From assembly GCA_022774085.1 (NCBI GenBank), contig JALFNZ010000062.1:1-40211 (forward strand): 40,211 nucleotides of DNA, given 5' to 3'. Shown here piece after piece: positions 26,793-36,867 of the stretch (positions are counted from its first letter, which is position 1; every line of letters begins with the position of its first letter). A program made the translations under genes and the position numbers. The notes below the pieces were generated by a model. That model did no database searches and had not been told where the DNA came from. It was given only the letters and a program-made list of their open reading frames with translations. Source of the DNA: Bacteroidales bacterium. Lineage in GTDB: Bacteria; Bacteroidota; Bacteroidia; Bacteroidales; UBA932.

Positions 26793-28232
26793 ATGGATAG
26801 AAAAGAATTTCTGAAGAGTATAGGTTTGCTTTCAGCCGGAGCAGCATTCATACCTTCCGAAGGAACCATCAGGGCGGCAGAACGCTTTTCCGGAGCCGGT
26901 TCAAACGATCTGGCGACACTTGACATGGCCACTGACAAAGAAGTTGATTTCCCGGTCAAACCTTTAAGAGCAAATGTGAAAGGAGGACCTGTGAAAGTGA
27001 TAATCATAGGTGCCGGCAACAGAGGACGTACTTATGCTGAATATGCCAGGAAATTCCCTGAATGCATGCAGGTTGTCGGCGTTTCCGATATCCGTGAAAG
27101 CCGCAAGAATGCAATGGGAGACAAGTATGGAATACCGGCAGAGCACCGTTTCGGCGACTGGAGCGAAGTCTTCAAAGTTGGCAAGTTTGCAGATGCCGTG
27201 GTAATATCAACCCCGGATGACCTGCATTATCATCCGTGCATGAAGGCATTGCAATGGGGATATGATGTACTTCTCGAAAAACCTGTCGCACAGACAGAAA
27301 AGGAATGCACCGATATTGCCGCCCAGGCACATAAATATGGAAGAATCGTGGCTGTATGCCACGTCCTGAGGTATAGCCCGTATTTCAGGGCAATGTACCA
27401 GACATTGAGGGATGGAATGATCGGAAAGTTGATAAGCATTCAGCACATGGAACCGATAGAGTGCCGTCACATGGCTCATTCCTATGTCAGGGGCAACTGG
27501 AGAGATTCGAAGAAAACCACTCCTATAATCCTTGCCAAGAGCTGTCATGACCTGGATATTCTCCGTTGGTTTGTAGGCAAGCCTTGTAAGAGCATAGTTG
27601 CGGACGGCTCCCTCACATGGTTCAAGCCTGAGAATGCACCAGAAGGAGCTCCAAAGCGTTGCACTGACGGCTGTCCTCACGAGTCAACATGCCCTTATTC
27701 GGCAATTGATATCTATGTGAAAAGGAAACAGCACCTTGGAGTTTTCGACCTGAAGAACTCCCGCGATGAGAATGAAATCATGTCCAAGATATCCGATCCG
27801 AACAATGAGTGGGGAAGGTGCGTGTATTTCTGCGACAATAACCAGCCAGACCACTTTGTCAGTGAAATGGTATTCGAGGATGGCACCACAGCCTCTTTTT
27901 CAATGGAAGCATTCACTCCTTTCGGAGGCCGCAGGACAAGGATTATGGGAACTACCGGATATATCGAAGGCAATGGAAGCTCCTTTACAGTCTATGAATT
28001 CCGAAGCAACAGGAAACTTGTATGGGACAAGAAAGTCAGCGAAATCCCTGAGTATAAAGGCTCTGGACATGGAGGAGGTGATATGGCCCTTGTATGCGAT
28101 TTTCTTGAAGCCGTATCCGCCCATGATGAATCCAAGCTCACAAGTAGCATAGATGCCTCAATTGAGAGTCATGTTATGGGATTCCGTGCCGAAAAGAGCC
28201 GCCTTTCCAACAAAAAAGTATCCATGAAATAA
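26793..28232 (+). CDS. Gfo/Idh/MocA family oxidoreductase with Tat-like N-terminus (paralog B)
   Basis: Same architecture and near-identical protein to 11091..12533 over most of its length. Confidence 0.9.
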   Translation: MDRKEFLKSIGLLSAGAAFIPSEGTIRAAERFSGAGSNDLATLDMATDKEVDFPVKPLRANVKGGPVKVIIIGAGNRGRTYAEYARKFPECMQVVGVSDIRESRKNAMGDKYGIPAEHRFGDWSEVFKVGKFADAVVISTPDDLHYHPCMKALQWGYDVLLEKPVAQTEKECTDIAAQAHKYGRIVAVCHVLRYSPYFRAMYQTLRDGMIGKLISIQHMEPIECRHMAHSYVRGNWRDSKKTTPIILAKSCHDLDILRWFVGKPCKSIVADGSLTWFKPENAPEGAPKRCTDGCPHESTCPYSAIDIYVKRKQHLGVFDLKNSRDENEIMSKISDPNNEWGRCVYFCDNNQPDHFVSEMVFEDGTTASFSMEAFTPFGGRRTRIMGTTGYIEGNGSSFTVYEFRSNRKLVWDKKVSEIPEYKGSGHGGGDMALVCDFLEAVSAHDESKLTSSIDASIESHVMGFRAEKSRLSNKKVSMK

Positions 28233-28287
28233 GTTGTTTCACAGATACTTTCCATAAAATTATAATTTGATAAGACTGCCTAATGGA

Positions 28288-28311
28288 CAGACAGGCGAAT
28301 TATCCTGTCTG
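28288..28311. terminator. Hairpin between convergent Gfo/Idh and glmS, possible terminator
   Basis: CAGACAGG-CGAATTAT-CCTGTCTG perfect 8 bp stem; no clear T-tract. Confidence 0.35.
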
Positions 28312-28337
28312 GCCCTTGGGCTTCAGGCATGATGACA

Positions 28338-30182
28338 TTATTCTACGGTTACACTTTTGGCCAGGTTTCGTGGCTGATCCACGTTGCGGCCTTTATAAAC
28401 GGCTATATAATAGGCCATTAGCTGGAGAGGAATGGATACGATGACAGGCATAAGGCACTCGTCGGTAGTTGGGATTTCTATGGTATAATCCGCACTCTTT
28501 CGCGCATGAGAGTCTCCCTGGGCAATCACGGCGATGATTTTTCCTCCGCGTGCCTTTATTTCCTCCATATTGCTTACAGTCTTTTCATAAGTGTGGTCCG
28601 GAACTGCTATCACCACAGTAGGCATTTCTGCATCAATCAGCGCAATAGGACCATGCTTCATCTCCGCGGCAGGATAACCCTCAGCATGGATGTATGATAT
28701 TTCTTTGAGTTTCAGTGCTCCTTCAAGGGCTGTAGGATAGTTGTATCCACGGCCGAGATAGATGAAATTGTGTGCATAGGTGAATATTTTCGAAAGGTCA
28801 GCAACCATCTTGTCCGTTTCGAGAACTTTCTTGATGGTCTGGGGCAGTTCGAGCAGGGATTTTGCGATTGCCTGTCTGCGCTCTGTGCTGATGGTACCTT
28901 TTTCCTTGGCGATGGCCAGAGCAATCATAGCCATGACTGTGACCTGACCTGTGAATGCTTTGGTCGATGCAACTCCAATTTCTGGTCCCACATGGATATA
29001 AGTACCTGAATCTGTGGCTCTTGCGATGGACGAACCAACTGCATTGCAGATACCGTAAACAAAGGCACCGGCCTTGCGGGCAAGTTCAACTGCAGCGAGG
29101 GTATCTGCTGTTTCTCCCGACTGGGAAACGGCAATGACCACATCATTGCTTCGGATAATCGGGTTCCTGTAACGGAATTCCGATGCATATTCCACTTCCA
29201 CAGGGATGCGGCACAGGTTCTCAATCAGGTGCTCTCCGATGAGCGAAGCATGCCATGAGGTACCGCATGCCACGAAAATAATTCTGCCGGCTTGAAGGAA
29301 CTTGTCTTTGTTCAGCTCCACGCCGGAGAGCTTAACTTCTGCTGTATCCGGATTGATTCGTCCCCTGATGCAGTCGATGATGGTATTTGGCTGTTCATGA
29401 ATCTCCTTAAGCATGAAATGAGGATATCCTCCTTTTTCGAGCTGAGAGATGGAGAGTTCGAGGTGGCGGATGTCAAGATTGCTGGTTTCGTTTTCCAATG
29501 TCTTGATTTCCAGAGGCTTATTTTTATTTATTATGGCTATCTCCCCGTCGTTGAGATAGGCGAAATCGTTGGTATAGTCGATGATGGACGCAGCATCTGA
29601 GCTGAGGAAATATTCTCCTTCGCCAATTCCAATCACCATCGGGCTGCTCTGCCTTGCTGCGATTATCTGGTCCGGATTGCCTTTTTCAATAACGGCAATG
29701 GCATAAGCTCCAACAGCTTGTTTAAGTGCAAGTCTGACTGCTTCGGAAAGACAGCAGTCATTTTCTTTTCTGATATATTCAATCAGGTTTACGAGAACTT
29801 CAGAGTCAGTACTGCTCTTGAACTGGTAGCCGTTCTGGATGAGGGCGTCCTTCAGTACGCGGAAGTTTTCGATGATTCCGTTGTGAATCAGAGCAATCTG
29901 GCCGGATTGGGAATAATGGGGATGGGCATTGCGGTCGCTCGGTTCACCATGAGTTGCCCAGCGGGTATGGGCGATTCCGATGTTGCCGGAATAATCTTTT
30001 CCATCAAGGAATTCCTCAAGAGAGGATACTTTTCCCTTGCATTTGTAAACATTCAGATTGCCGTCTTTGTTGATGACTGCCACTCCGGCACTGTCATAGC
30101 CACGGTACTCAAGTCTTTTGAGTCCCTTAAGCAAAATAGGGCATGCTTCACGATACCCTACATAACCTACGATTCCACACAT
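28338..30182 (-). CDS. glmS: Glutamine--fructose-6-phosphate transaminase (isomerizing)
   Basis: MCGIVGYVGYREACPILLKGLKRLEYRGYDSAGVA; SIS domains ACGTSWHASLIGEHLIE, SQSGETADT; C-term NVDQPRNLAKSVTVE. Start trimmed from 30254. Confidence 0.97.
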   Translation of the reverse strand: MCGIVGYVGYREACPILLKGLKRLEYRGYDSAGVAVINKDGNLNVYKCKGKVSSLEEFLDGKDYSGNIGIAHTRWATHGEPSDRNAHPHYSQSGQIALIHNGIIENFRVLKDALIQNGYQFKSSTDSEVLVNLIEYIRKENDCCLSEAVRLALKQAVGAYAIAVIEKGNPDQIIAARQSSPMVIGIGEGEYFLSSDAASIIDYTNDFAYLNDGEIAIINKNKPLEIKTLENETSNLDIRHLELSISQLEKGGYPHFMLKEIHEQPNTIIDCIRGRINPDTAEVKLSGVELNKDKFLQAGRIIFVACGTSWHASLIGEHLIENLCRIPVEVEYASEFRYRNPIIRSNDVVIAVSQSGETADTLAAVELARKAGAFVYGICNAVGSSIARATDSGTYIHVGPEIGVASTKAFTGQVTVMAMIALAIAKEKGTISTERRQAIAKSLLELPQTIKKVLETDKMVADLSKIFTYAHNFIYLGRGYNYPTALEGALKLKEISYIHAEGYPAAEMKHGPIALIDAEMPTVVIAVPDHTYEKTVSNMEEIKARGGKIIAVIAQGDSHARKSADYTIEIPTTDECLMPVIVSIPLQLMAYYIAVYKGRNVDQPRNLAKSVTVE

Positions 30183-30230
30183 TTCAATATAATTTAAGTT
30201 CGTTATAAAAAAGAAAGCGCCAAAAGTAAT

Positions 30231-30261
30231 AAAAATCTTGGTAAACGTCACCAAGATTTTT
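30231..30261. terminator. Palindromic terminator between mutS and glmS
   Basis: AAAAATCTTGGT-AAACGTC-ACCAAGATTTTT perfect 12 bp stem. Confidence 0.75.
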
Positions 30262-30289
30262 CATAAAAATGTTGCCATTCAAATGGGAA

Positions 30290-32926
30290 TCAATCAATTC
30301 CCATTTTTTCTTTCATGCTTCGGAGAAGGTCGAAAGCCTGAAGAGGTGTCATGTTGTTAAGGTCTGCCGAGTCCAAATCTTCCTTGAGCGACATAAGAAG
30401 CGGATCTTCAAGCTGGAAGAAAGACAACTGCAGGGAACCGTCGCTCTCCACGCGTCCCTCTCTCACGTTGTGTGGCTTGATGATGGCTGGCTTCCTGGAT
30501 AATGAGGCTTCCTCGTTCTCCAAACGGTCAAGGGTCTTCTGCGCCGAATCAATCACCTGACGCGGCATGCCTGCCATCCTTGCGACATGAAGACCGAAAC
30601 TGTGTGCCACGCCTCCTTCTGCGAGCTTGCGCAGGAAAATGACATTCTTGCCCACCTCCTTGACGGCGATATGGAAGTTGCGAACCCTCGGATATATGGT
30701 CTCAAGGTCGTTAAGTTCATGATAGTGAGTGGCAAACAATGTCTTAGCGCCATGGCCGTATTCGTGAATATATTCCACGATTCCCCGGGCAATCGACATT
30801 CCGTCATAGGTTGAAGTACCCCTTCCGATTTCATCAAGAAGCACAAGAGAACGCTCGGACAGATTGTGCAGGATCATGGATGTTTCGAGCATCTCCACCA
30901 TGAAGGTGGATTCTCCACGGGAAATGTTGTCCGATGCTCCCACGCGGGTGAAAATCTTGTCACAATATCCGATTTCGGCCTCATCCGCCGGCACGAAACA
31001 CCCTATCTGCGCAAGCAGGACTATCAGGGCAGTCTGCCTCAGAAGAGCTGATTTACCGGCCATGTTAGGACCTGTAAGGATTATAATCTGCTGTGAATCA
31101 GCATCGAGGAAGATGTCGTTCGGAACATACTCTTCTCCCGGGGCCATCATGGTTTCGATGACAGGGTGGCGGCCTGCCTTGATGCATATTTTCTTGCCGT
31201 CATTCATTTTCGGACGGCAATAATTCCGTTCAAGTGCAAGGTCCGCAAATCCAGCGAGTGTGTCCAGACGTGCTATGATGCGGCAGTTGGTCTGGATTGA
31301 GGAGATATTCTGCTGAATCGTTGCAACAAGCTGTGCATATATCTGTGATTCAAGAACATATATTCTCTCTTCAGCCCCGAGGATTTTCTGCTCGTATTCC
31401 TTCAGTTCCTCGGTGATATATCTTTCAGCGTTGACGAGGGTCTGTTTGCGGATCCATTCCTGTGGTACCTGGTCCTTGTAGGTGTTGCGCACTTCGAGGT
31501 AGTATCCGAATACGGAGTTGAAACCTATCTTCAAGGAGGAAATGCCGGTGCGCTCGATTTCACGCTGCTGTATGCCAAGGAGATAGTCTTTGCCATGACG
31601 TGCGATGTTGCGAAGCTCATCCAGCTCGGCGGACACTCCGCTTGCGATGACGTCGCCCTTGCCCACAGCCGCAGCCGCTTCCGGATGCATTGTGCGTCCA
31701 AGGTAGTCCAGAAGGGCGCTGCAATCCGCCATGGAATCCATCATCTGCTCCAGAGGAGCGACAGAGCGTCCCCTGCACAGCCTTATGATGGGCGCGGTTT
31801 GGCTGAGGCCGCGTCTTAGCTGCATCACTTCCCTCGGCATAATCTTGCCGGCTGCTGCACGGGAGATGATTCTTTCAAGGTCTCCGATATCTGAAATCAG
31901 TCCCTGGAGGGTACGCAGGTCATCCTGTTGCTCCGTGAAATGTTCCACGACGTCGTACCTGTCCCGGAGCTCGTTCAGGTCCATCACCGGCATAGCCAGA
32001 TATGACCGCAGGAGCCTTGCGCCCATCGGGGATGAACATTTGTCAATCACGTCTATCAGGGCTACGCCGTCCTTGCCGGCTGTGGATGAGAATATTTCGA
32101 GGTTGCGGAAGGTGAACCTGTCCATCCAGACGAAGCTGTTCTCGTCAATTCTGGAGATGGAACAGATGTTTTTCAGTCCGACATGCTGTGTCTGTTCGAG
32201 ATAGAAGAGCAGGGCTCCGGCAGAGGTTATCCCAAGAGGGAAAGTGTCTATGGCAAAGCCCTTCAGGGAATCCACTCCAAGCTGTTTCCTGAGCTTTTCT
32301 ACGGAATTGTCATAGACAAAGGCCCATTCGTCCATGGTCGAAATGTACCACGAGTCGCCGAATTTTTCCTTTACACCCTTCTCCCATCCCCTCTGAACGA
32401 GGATTTCCTTCGGGGAGAATGTCCCTAAAAGCGTTGATATATAATCGATGCTTCCTTCTGCAAGCTGGAATGTTCCCGTAGAAACATCCAGGAAGGCAGC
32501 GCCGCATCGCTCTTTATGAAAAGTCAGGCCAGCAAGGAAGTTGTTTTCTTTCTGCTGCAGAAGCTGGTCGTTGAAGGCGATGCCCGGAGTCACGAGTTCG
32601 GTGACACCTCTTTTGACAATCTTCTTCGTGAGTTTGGGGTCCTCAAGCTGGTCACAGACTGCAACCTTGTAGCCTGAACGAACCAGGCGCGGCAGATAAA
32701 CGTCAAGCGAATGGTAGGGGAAACCGGCCATCGGGATTGCGTCCGGAGCTGCATTGGAGCGCTTTGTCAGCACGATTCCCAACACTTTGCTGGCAATCAG
32801 GGCATCGTCACCATAGGTTTCGTAAAAGTCACCGCACCGGAACAAAAGCAACGCCTCCGGGTGCTCCGCCTTCACAGCGAAGAACTGCTTCATCATAGGT
32901 GTCTCGGTCGGTTTTTTCTCTGCCAT
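30290..32926 (-). CDS. mutS: DNA mismatch repair protein MutS
   Basis: PMMKQFFAVKAEHPEALLLFRCGDFYETYGDDA; Walker A TGPNMAGKSALLRQ; DEIGRGTSTYDGMSIARGIVEYI; FATHYHEL. Confidence 0.97.
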   Translation of the reverse strand: MAEKKPTETPMMKQFFAVKAEHPEALLLFRCGDFYETYGDDALIASKVLGIVLTKRSNAAPDAIPMAGFPYHSLDVYLPRLVRSGYKVAVCDQLEDPKLTKKIVKRGVTELVTPGIAFNDQLLQQKENNFLAGLTFHKERCGAAFLDVSTGTFQLAEGSIDYISTLLGTFSPKEILVQRGWEKGVKEKFGDSWYISTMDEWAFVYDNSVEKLRKQLGVDSLKGFAIDTFPLGITSAGALLFYLEQTQHVGLKNICSISRIDENSFVWMDRFTFRNLEIFSSTAGKDGVALIDVIDKCSSPMGARLLRSYLAMPVMDLNELRDRYDVVEHFTEQQDDLRTLQGLISDIGDLERIISRAAAGKIMPREVMQLRRGLSQTAPIIRLCRGRSVAPLEQMMDSMADCSALLDYLGRTMHPEAAAAVGKGDVIASGVSAELDELRNIARHGKDYLLGIQQREIERTGISSLKIGFNSVFGYYLEVRNTYKDQVPQEWIRKQTLVNAERYITEELKEYEQKILGAEERIYVLESQIYAQLVATIQQNISSIQTNCRIIARLDTLAGFADLALERNYCRPKMNDGKKICIKAGRHPVIETMMAPGEEYVPNDIFLDADSQQIIILTGPNMAGKSALLRQTALIVLLAQIGCFVPADEAEIGYCDKIFTRVGASDNISRGESTFMVEMLETSMILHNLSERSLVLLDEIGRGTSTYDGMSIARGIVEYIHEYGHGAKTLFATHYHELNDLETIYPRVRNFHIAVKEVGKNVIFLRKLAEGGVAHSFGLHVARMAGMPRQVIDSAQKTLDRLENEEASLSRKPAIIKPHNVREGRVESDGSLQLSFFQLEDPLLMSLKEDLDSADLNNMTPLQAFDLLRSMKEKMGID

Positions 32927-32975
32927 ATTCTTGTTCTTTATGTTCTGCTAATGCCAAGCTTCTTTTTTTCAATAT

Positions 32976-34034
32976 TTATAAAGCCTCAATGACTTTCTGT
33001 GCCAGTTCGAGGAAGGCGATGCCGTCGGGGCGGGTGGAAAGTGCTGCTGGCTCCCCGGTGTCGCCGCCTTCGCGTATGCTCTGCACAATCGGAATCTGGC
33101 CAAGGAGCGGCATACCGTATTTTTCGGCCATCCTTTCTCCGCCGCCCTTTCCGAAGATATAGTATTTATGGTCAGGAAGTTCCTCCGGAGTGAACCATGC
33201 CATATTCTCTATCAGGCCGAAAATCGGTTTTTCGACACTCTTGTTGCGGAACATGTTCACACCTTTTTCCACGTCCGCAAGAGCTACGTCCTGAGGTGTT
33301 GTTACAATCACAGCACCCTCCATTGGGATGTCATGTACGAGGCTGATGTGGATGTCTCCTGTTCCAGGAGGCATATCTATGAGCAGGAAGTCCAGTTCGC
33401 CCCAGCGCACCTGCAGAATCATCTGTTTGAGGGCATTGCATGCCATAGGGCCTCTCCAGATGAGGGCCTGTTCAGGTGAAGCGAAATATCCGATGGACAT
33501 CCATTTGACTCCGTATTTTTCCAGCGGTACGATTACTTCTTTCTCTCCGTCCTGGAAAGCATCCGGCATAAGTCCTTCTGTAGCAGTCATCTTAGGCACG
33601 GAAGGACCATAAACATCCGCATCGGCAAGGCCCACTTTGTAGCCAAGGCGTGCAAGTGCCACAGCAAGGTTCACTGCTACGGTTGACTTGCCGACTCCGC
33701 CCTTGCCGGAAGCTATTCCGATGATGTGTTTTACATCTGAGAGTTCTTCAAGACCAAGGTCCAGGCCCGGTTTTTTCTTCGGAGCCTCTTCTTTGACTAC
33801 GGTTTTCACTTCCACTTCTGTGCCCTGCGGGGCATTGCGGATGATTGCTGCCCTGGTGCTTCCGGTGAGATATTCTGCCAGAGGGTCACGGTGCTTGCTG
33901 AATGCAAGGGTTACTGTGACCTTATTATCCTGAATATCAATCTTTTCTACCATTCCGAGCTCCACTATGTTCTTGTCGCCCTTTGCCGGGTGCAGGACCT
34001 CGAAAAGCCATTTATTTATTTCGTTCGGTTTCAT
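32976..34034 (-). CDS. Mrp/NBP35 family Fe-S carrier ATPase
   Basis: N-terminal DUF59-like region; GIASGKGGVGKSTVAVNLAVALARLGYKVGLADADVYGPSVP; LLIDMPPGTGDIHISL. Confidence 0.94.
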   Translation of the reverse strand: MKPNEINKWLFEVLHPAKGDKNIVELGMVEKIDIQDNKVTVTLAFSKHRDPLAEYLTGSTRAAIIRNAPQGTEVEVKTVVKEEAPKKKPGLDLGLEELSDVKHIIGIASGKGGVGKSTVAVNLAVALARLGYKVGLADADVYGPSVPKMTATEGLMPDAFQDGEKEVIVPLEKYGVKWMSIGYFASPEQALIWRGPMACNALKQMILQVRWGELDFLLIDMPPGTGDIHISLVHDIPMEGAVIVTTPQDVALADVEKGVNMFRNKSVEKPIFGLIENMAWFTPEELPDHKYYIFGKGGGERMAEKYGMPLLGQIPIVQSIREGGDTGEPAALSTRPDGIAFLELAQKVIEAL

Positions 34035-34044
34035 AAAGAGAAAT

Positions 34045-36201
34045 CTATTTTACAATATCCATTTCATCAATAAGGTGACGGGCTCCGCCGAACTTATCCA
34101 CAATGAAGAGGACATAACGGATGTCCACATTGATGCACCTCTGAAGGTCCGGCTCGAACATCACGTCGCTGCTCATGGACTCCCAGTTGCCGTCAAAAGC
34201 AAGGCCGATGAGTTGTCCGTCTGCATTCATAATCGGACTGCCGGAGTTGCCACCTGTGATGTCGTTGTTGCTAAGGAATGCCACAGGCATCTTCCCGTTC
34301 TCCAGAGCATATTCCCCGAAGTCCTTTTCCTGCCACAACTGCTTGAGCTTTGAAGGAACGACGAACTCCCAGTTGTCTGGATCCTCTTTCTCCATCACTC
34401 CGTCCAAAGTCGTGTAATATCTGTAGATTACGCCATCCTTCGGAGAATACCCCCTGACAGTACCGTAAGTAAGCCTCATGGTTGAGTTAGCATCAGGATA
34501 CATTGCCTGGCCTTTCTTCCACTGCAGAAGCCCCTTTGTGTATATCTGTCTTGAATCAGCAAGGGCATTGGTTGCCTTTCTGATAATAGGTACATATTTG
34601 TATATAATCTGATATACGGATTGTGACAGGTTTGCAGATGGGTCATCAAACACTCCCAAACCCTTTTCGTCTATGGCTGCACCAAGAGCCTCCCTGCTTG
34701 AAAATACTGTATTTTCAAATACTGCGTCAACATAGGAGTCGATGTCCATCTGCGCAAAATCAGCATCCAGACCTTGTAGATAATCTTCCGCTGAGGCATT
34801 TTCCCTGTAGAATTTCAGCAGGGCCTTTGCTTCGTTGCGGTCAACTATCTGGCTATAATCATCATACAAAGGAGAAACGGCCTCAAAGGCAGCCTTAAGG
34901 GAAGCCAGGGTGTCGCTCCCGGACTTGAGGCCCTTGCCGAACTCATTTTTCAACATTGCAGCAAAACCGACAACCTCTATCCTGCCAACCGACTCCGTTG
35001 CAAGAGTGTAGGAAAGCATTTCTTTTCTCTGGCTCTCCACTCCGGTAGCAATCTCTCCCATTATATTGCCGAACTCTTTCTGTCTCTTGTCCTTCTTGCC
35101 AACCCACTCGGCGAAGTCGGCCTCTTGCTGACGCGCTCTTCCGATGATGTCAAGTTTGCCGAAAGCGAGCTTCATTCCCTGCCACTTCTTCCAGCCGTTT
35201 GAAGATCCTGAGTATTTGCTCGCATACTGAATCTTTACCTTCGGATCTGCAAGCATCTGCTCAAGCATCACGTCCTGACGCACCGTGCGGGCTGCGATAC
35301 GGACATCGTTCTGCTCAATCTGGAACTCCAGTTCAGGGGAAGTCTGGAAACGTGTCGTCCTTCCCGGGAATCCCATAATCATGGTGTAGTCGCCTTCCCG
35401 AACTCCCTTCAGAGATATCTTCAGATGATTCTTCGGTGCAAGCGGCACATTCTCAGGAGAAAAGTCTGCCGGATTGTTGTCCTTGTCCGCATAGATACGG
35501 AACATCGAGAAATCTCCTGTATGGCGTGGCCACATCCAGTTGTCGGTATCGGCTCCGAACTTACCGATTGATGAAGGCGGAGCTCCCACAAAACGGATGT
35601 CCCTGTAGGTCTTGGTTACGAGCAGATAAAAAACATTGTCATTATAATAAGGAGTGAGTTTCACATCGCAGTGAGGATGCTCTCCCTTCAGTTGCTCAAT
35701 GATTGAGTCGAGGGCCTTGTTCACTGCCTCTGCGACTTTCTGGTCTGCTTCCGGATCCTTTGCATATTTCTTCCTTGCCTTCTGCTCTGCCTTATCCATG
35801 ATGACAGTTACATCCACCATCTTCTCCAGGAAGGTGACAGTCAGACCATTGCAAGGCAGTTCCTCGCTGCGTCCCATTGCCCAGTAGCCATCCTTGAGGT
35901 AATCGTGTTCCACACTGCTGAGCTTCTGGATGCTGCCGTAGCCGCAATGGTGGTTGGTCACCAGAAGACCTTCGGACGAAATAATCTCACCCGTGCATCC
36001 GCCGCCGAACTGGACGATGGCATCCTTGAGCGAGGAATTGTTGATGCTGTAAATCTGTTCCGGAGTAAGCCTGCACCCGAGCTGTTTCATCGCATCTGCG
36101 TTGAGCTCTTTCAGCAGTGGAAGCATCCACATGCCTTCGTCAGCCCTGATTGTGCCGGCAAATACCGCAATGGCGGTCAGAATGCAAAATATCTTTTTCA
36201 T
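34045..36201 (-). CDS. S46 family dipeptidyl peptidase, DPP7-type
   Basis: DEGMWMLPLL; catalytic TNHHCGYGSIQ; GGNSGSPIMNADGQLIGLAFDGNWESM. Gly in FDGNW, where DPP11 enzymes have Arg. Confidence 0.92.
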   Translation of the reverse strand: MKKIFCILTAIAVFAGTIRADEGMWMLPLLKELNADAMKQLGCRLTPEQIYSINNSSLKDAIVQFGGGCTGEIISSEGLLVTNHHCGYGSIQKLSSVEHDYLKDGYWAMGRSEELPCNGLTVTFLEKMVDVTVIMDKAEQKARKKYAKDPEADQKVAEAVNKALDSIIEQLKGEHPHCDVKLTPYYNDNVFYLLVTKTYRDIRFVGAPPSSIGKFGADTDNWMWPRHTGDFSMFRIYADKDNNPADFSPENVPLAPKNHLKISLKGVREGDYTMIMGFPGRTTRFQTSPELEFQIEQNDVRIAARTVRQDVMLEQMLADPKVKIQYASKYSGSSNGWKKWQGMKLAFGKLDIIGRARQQEADFAEWVGKKDKRQKEFGNIMGEIATGVESQRKEMLSYTLATESVGRIEVVGFAAMLKNEFGKGLKSGSDTLASLKAAFEAVSPLYDDYSQIVDRNEAKALLKFYRENASAEDYLQGLDADFAQMDIDSYVDAVFENTVFSSREALGAAIDEKGLGVFDDPSANLSQSVYQIIYKYVPIIRKATNALADSRQIYTKGLLQWKKGQAMYPDANSTMRLTYGTVRGYSPKDGVIYRYYTTLDGVMEKEDPDNWEFVVPSKLKQLWQEKDFGEYALENGKMPVAFLSNNDITGGNSGSPIMNADGQLIGLAFDGNWESMSSDVMFEPDLQRCINVDIRYVLFIVDKFGGARHLIDEMDIVK

Positions 36202-36237
36202 AATATCCTAGTAATTACAATTTTATTAAAACAAATA

Positions 36238-36819
36238 TTAAAACAAAGTAGGTTCCAGCTCCTTGGGATGGAAGCTCATCCTGTGATGAGGGGTGAATCC
36301 GTATCTTTTGATGGCTTCAATATGTTCTTTCGTGGGATATCCCATGTTCCTGTCCCATCCGTATTCGGGGAATTGCTTTGCAAGCTTCCTCATATATTCG
36401 TCCCTCCATGTCTTTGCCAGAACAGATGCGGCTGCAATGGGGGCATATTTCCCATCCCCCTTCACAATGCATTGATACTCATAGCCGTCAAAAGGCTTGA
36501 ACCGGTTTCCGTCGATAAGAAGAAATTCCGGTTTAATGCTCAGTCGTCTTACGGCTCTTTGCATGCCGGTGATTGATGCATTCAAAATATTGATGGAATC
36601 AATCTCGCACGGGTCAACTTTTTCCACCGCCCATGCCAGAGCCTCCCTTTCAATCACCTCACGAAGGATATTACGTGCCTTTTCCGTCATTTTCTTCGAA
36701 TCGTCGAGCAGGGGATGATGGAAATCCGAGGGCAGAATCACCGATGCGGCAAAAACAGGACCGGCAAGAGGTCCTCTCCCGGCTTCGTCGCACCCGGCTT
36801 CAATCACTCCGGGATGCAT
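36238..36819 (-). CDS. rnhB: Ribonuclease HII
   Basis: EAGCDEAGRGPLAGPVFAASVILP..LDDSKKMTEKARNILREVI..WGRD-like MGYPTKEHIEAIKRYGFTPHHRMSF. Start set at MHPGVIEAG because TATTTTTG (36861-36854, minus) overlaps the longer ORF start at 36864. Confidence 0.93.
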   Translation of the reverse strand: MHPGVIEAGCDEAGRGPLAGPVFAASVILPSDFHHPLLDDSKKMTEKARNILREVIEREALAWAVEKVDPCEIDSINILNASITGMQRAVRRLSIKPEFLLIDGNRFKPFDGYEYQCIVKGDGKYAPIAAASVLAKTWRDEYMRKLAKQFPEYGWDRNMGYPTKEHIEAIKRYGFTPHHRMSFHPKELEPTLF

Positions 36820-36867
36820 GAAATTCAAAAGTTTCGGCTCAACGTGCATCCTGCAAAAATACACAAT

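Noticed and set aside
30183-30289. Possible glmS ribozyme/riboswitch upstream of glmS
   Set aside because: The short, AT-rich upstream region shows only the mutS/glmS terminator palindrome and no ribozyme-like core.
31942-31955. TGTTCCACGACG in mutS as a parS site
   Set aside because: Only one half-site is present.
35905-36576. 223 aa plus-strand ORF across the S46 peptidase/rnhB junction
   Set aside because: Antisense to two conserved genes; no coherent family.
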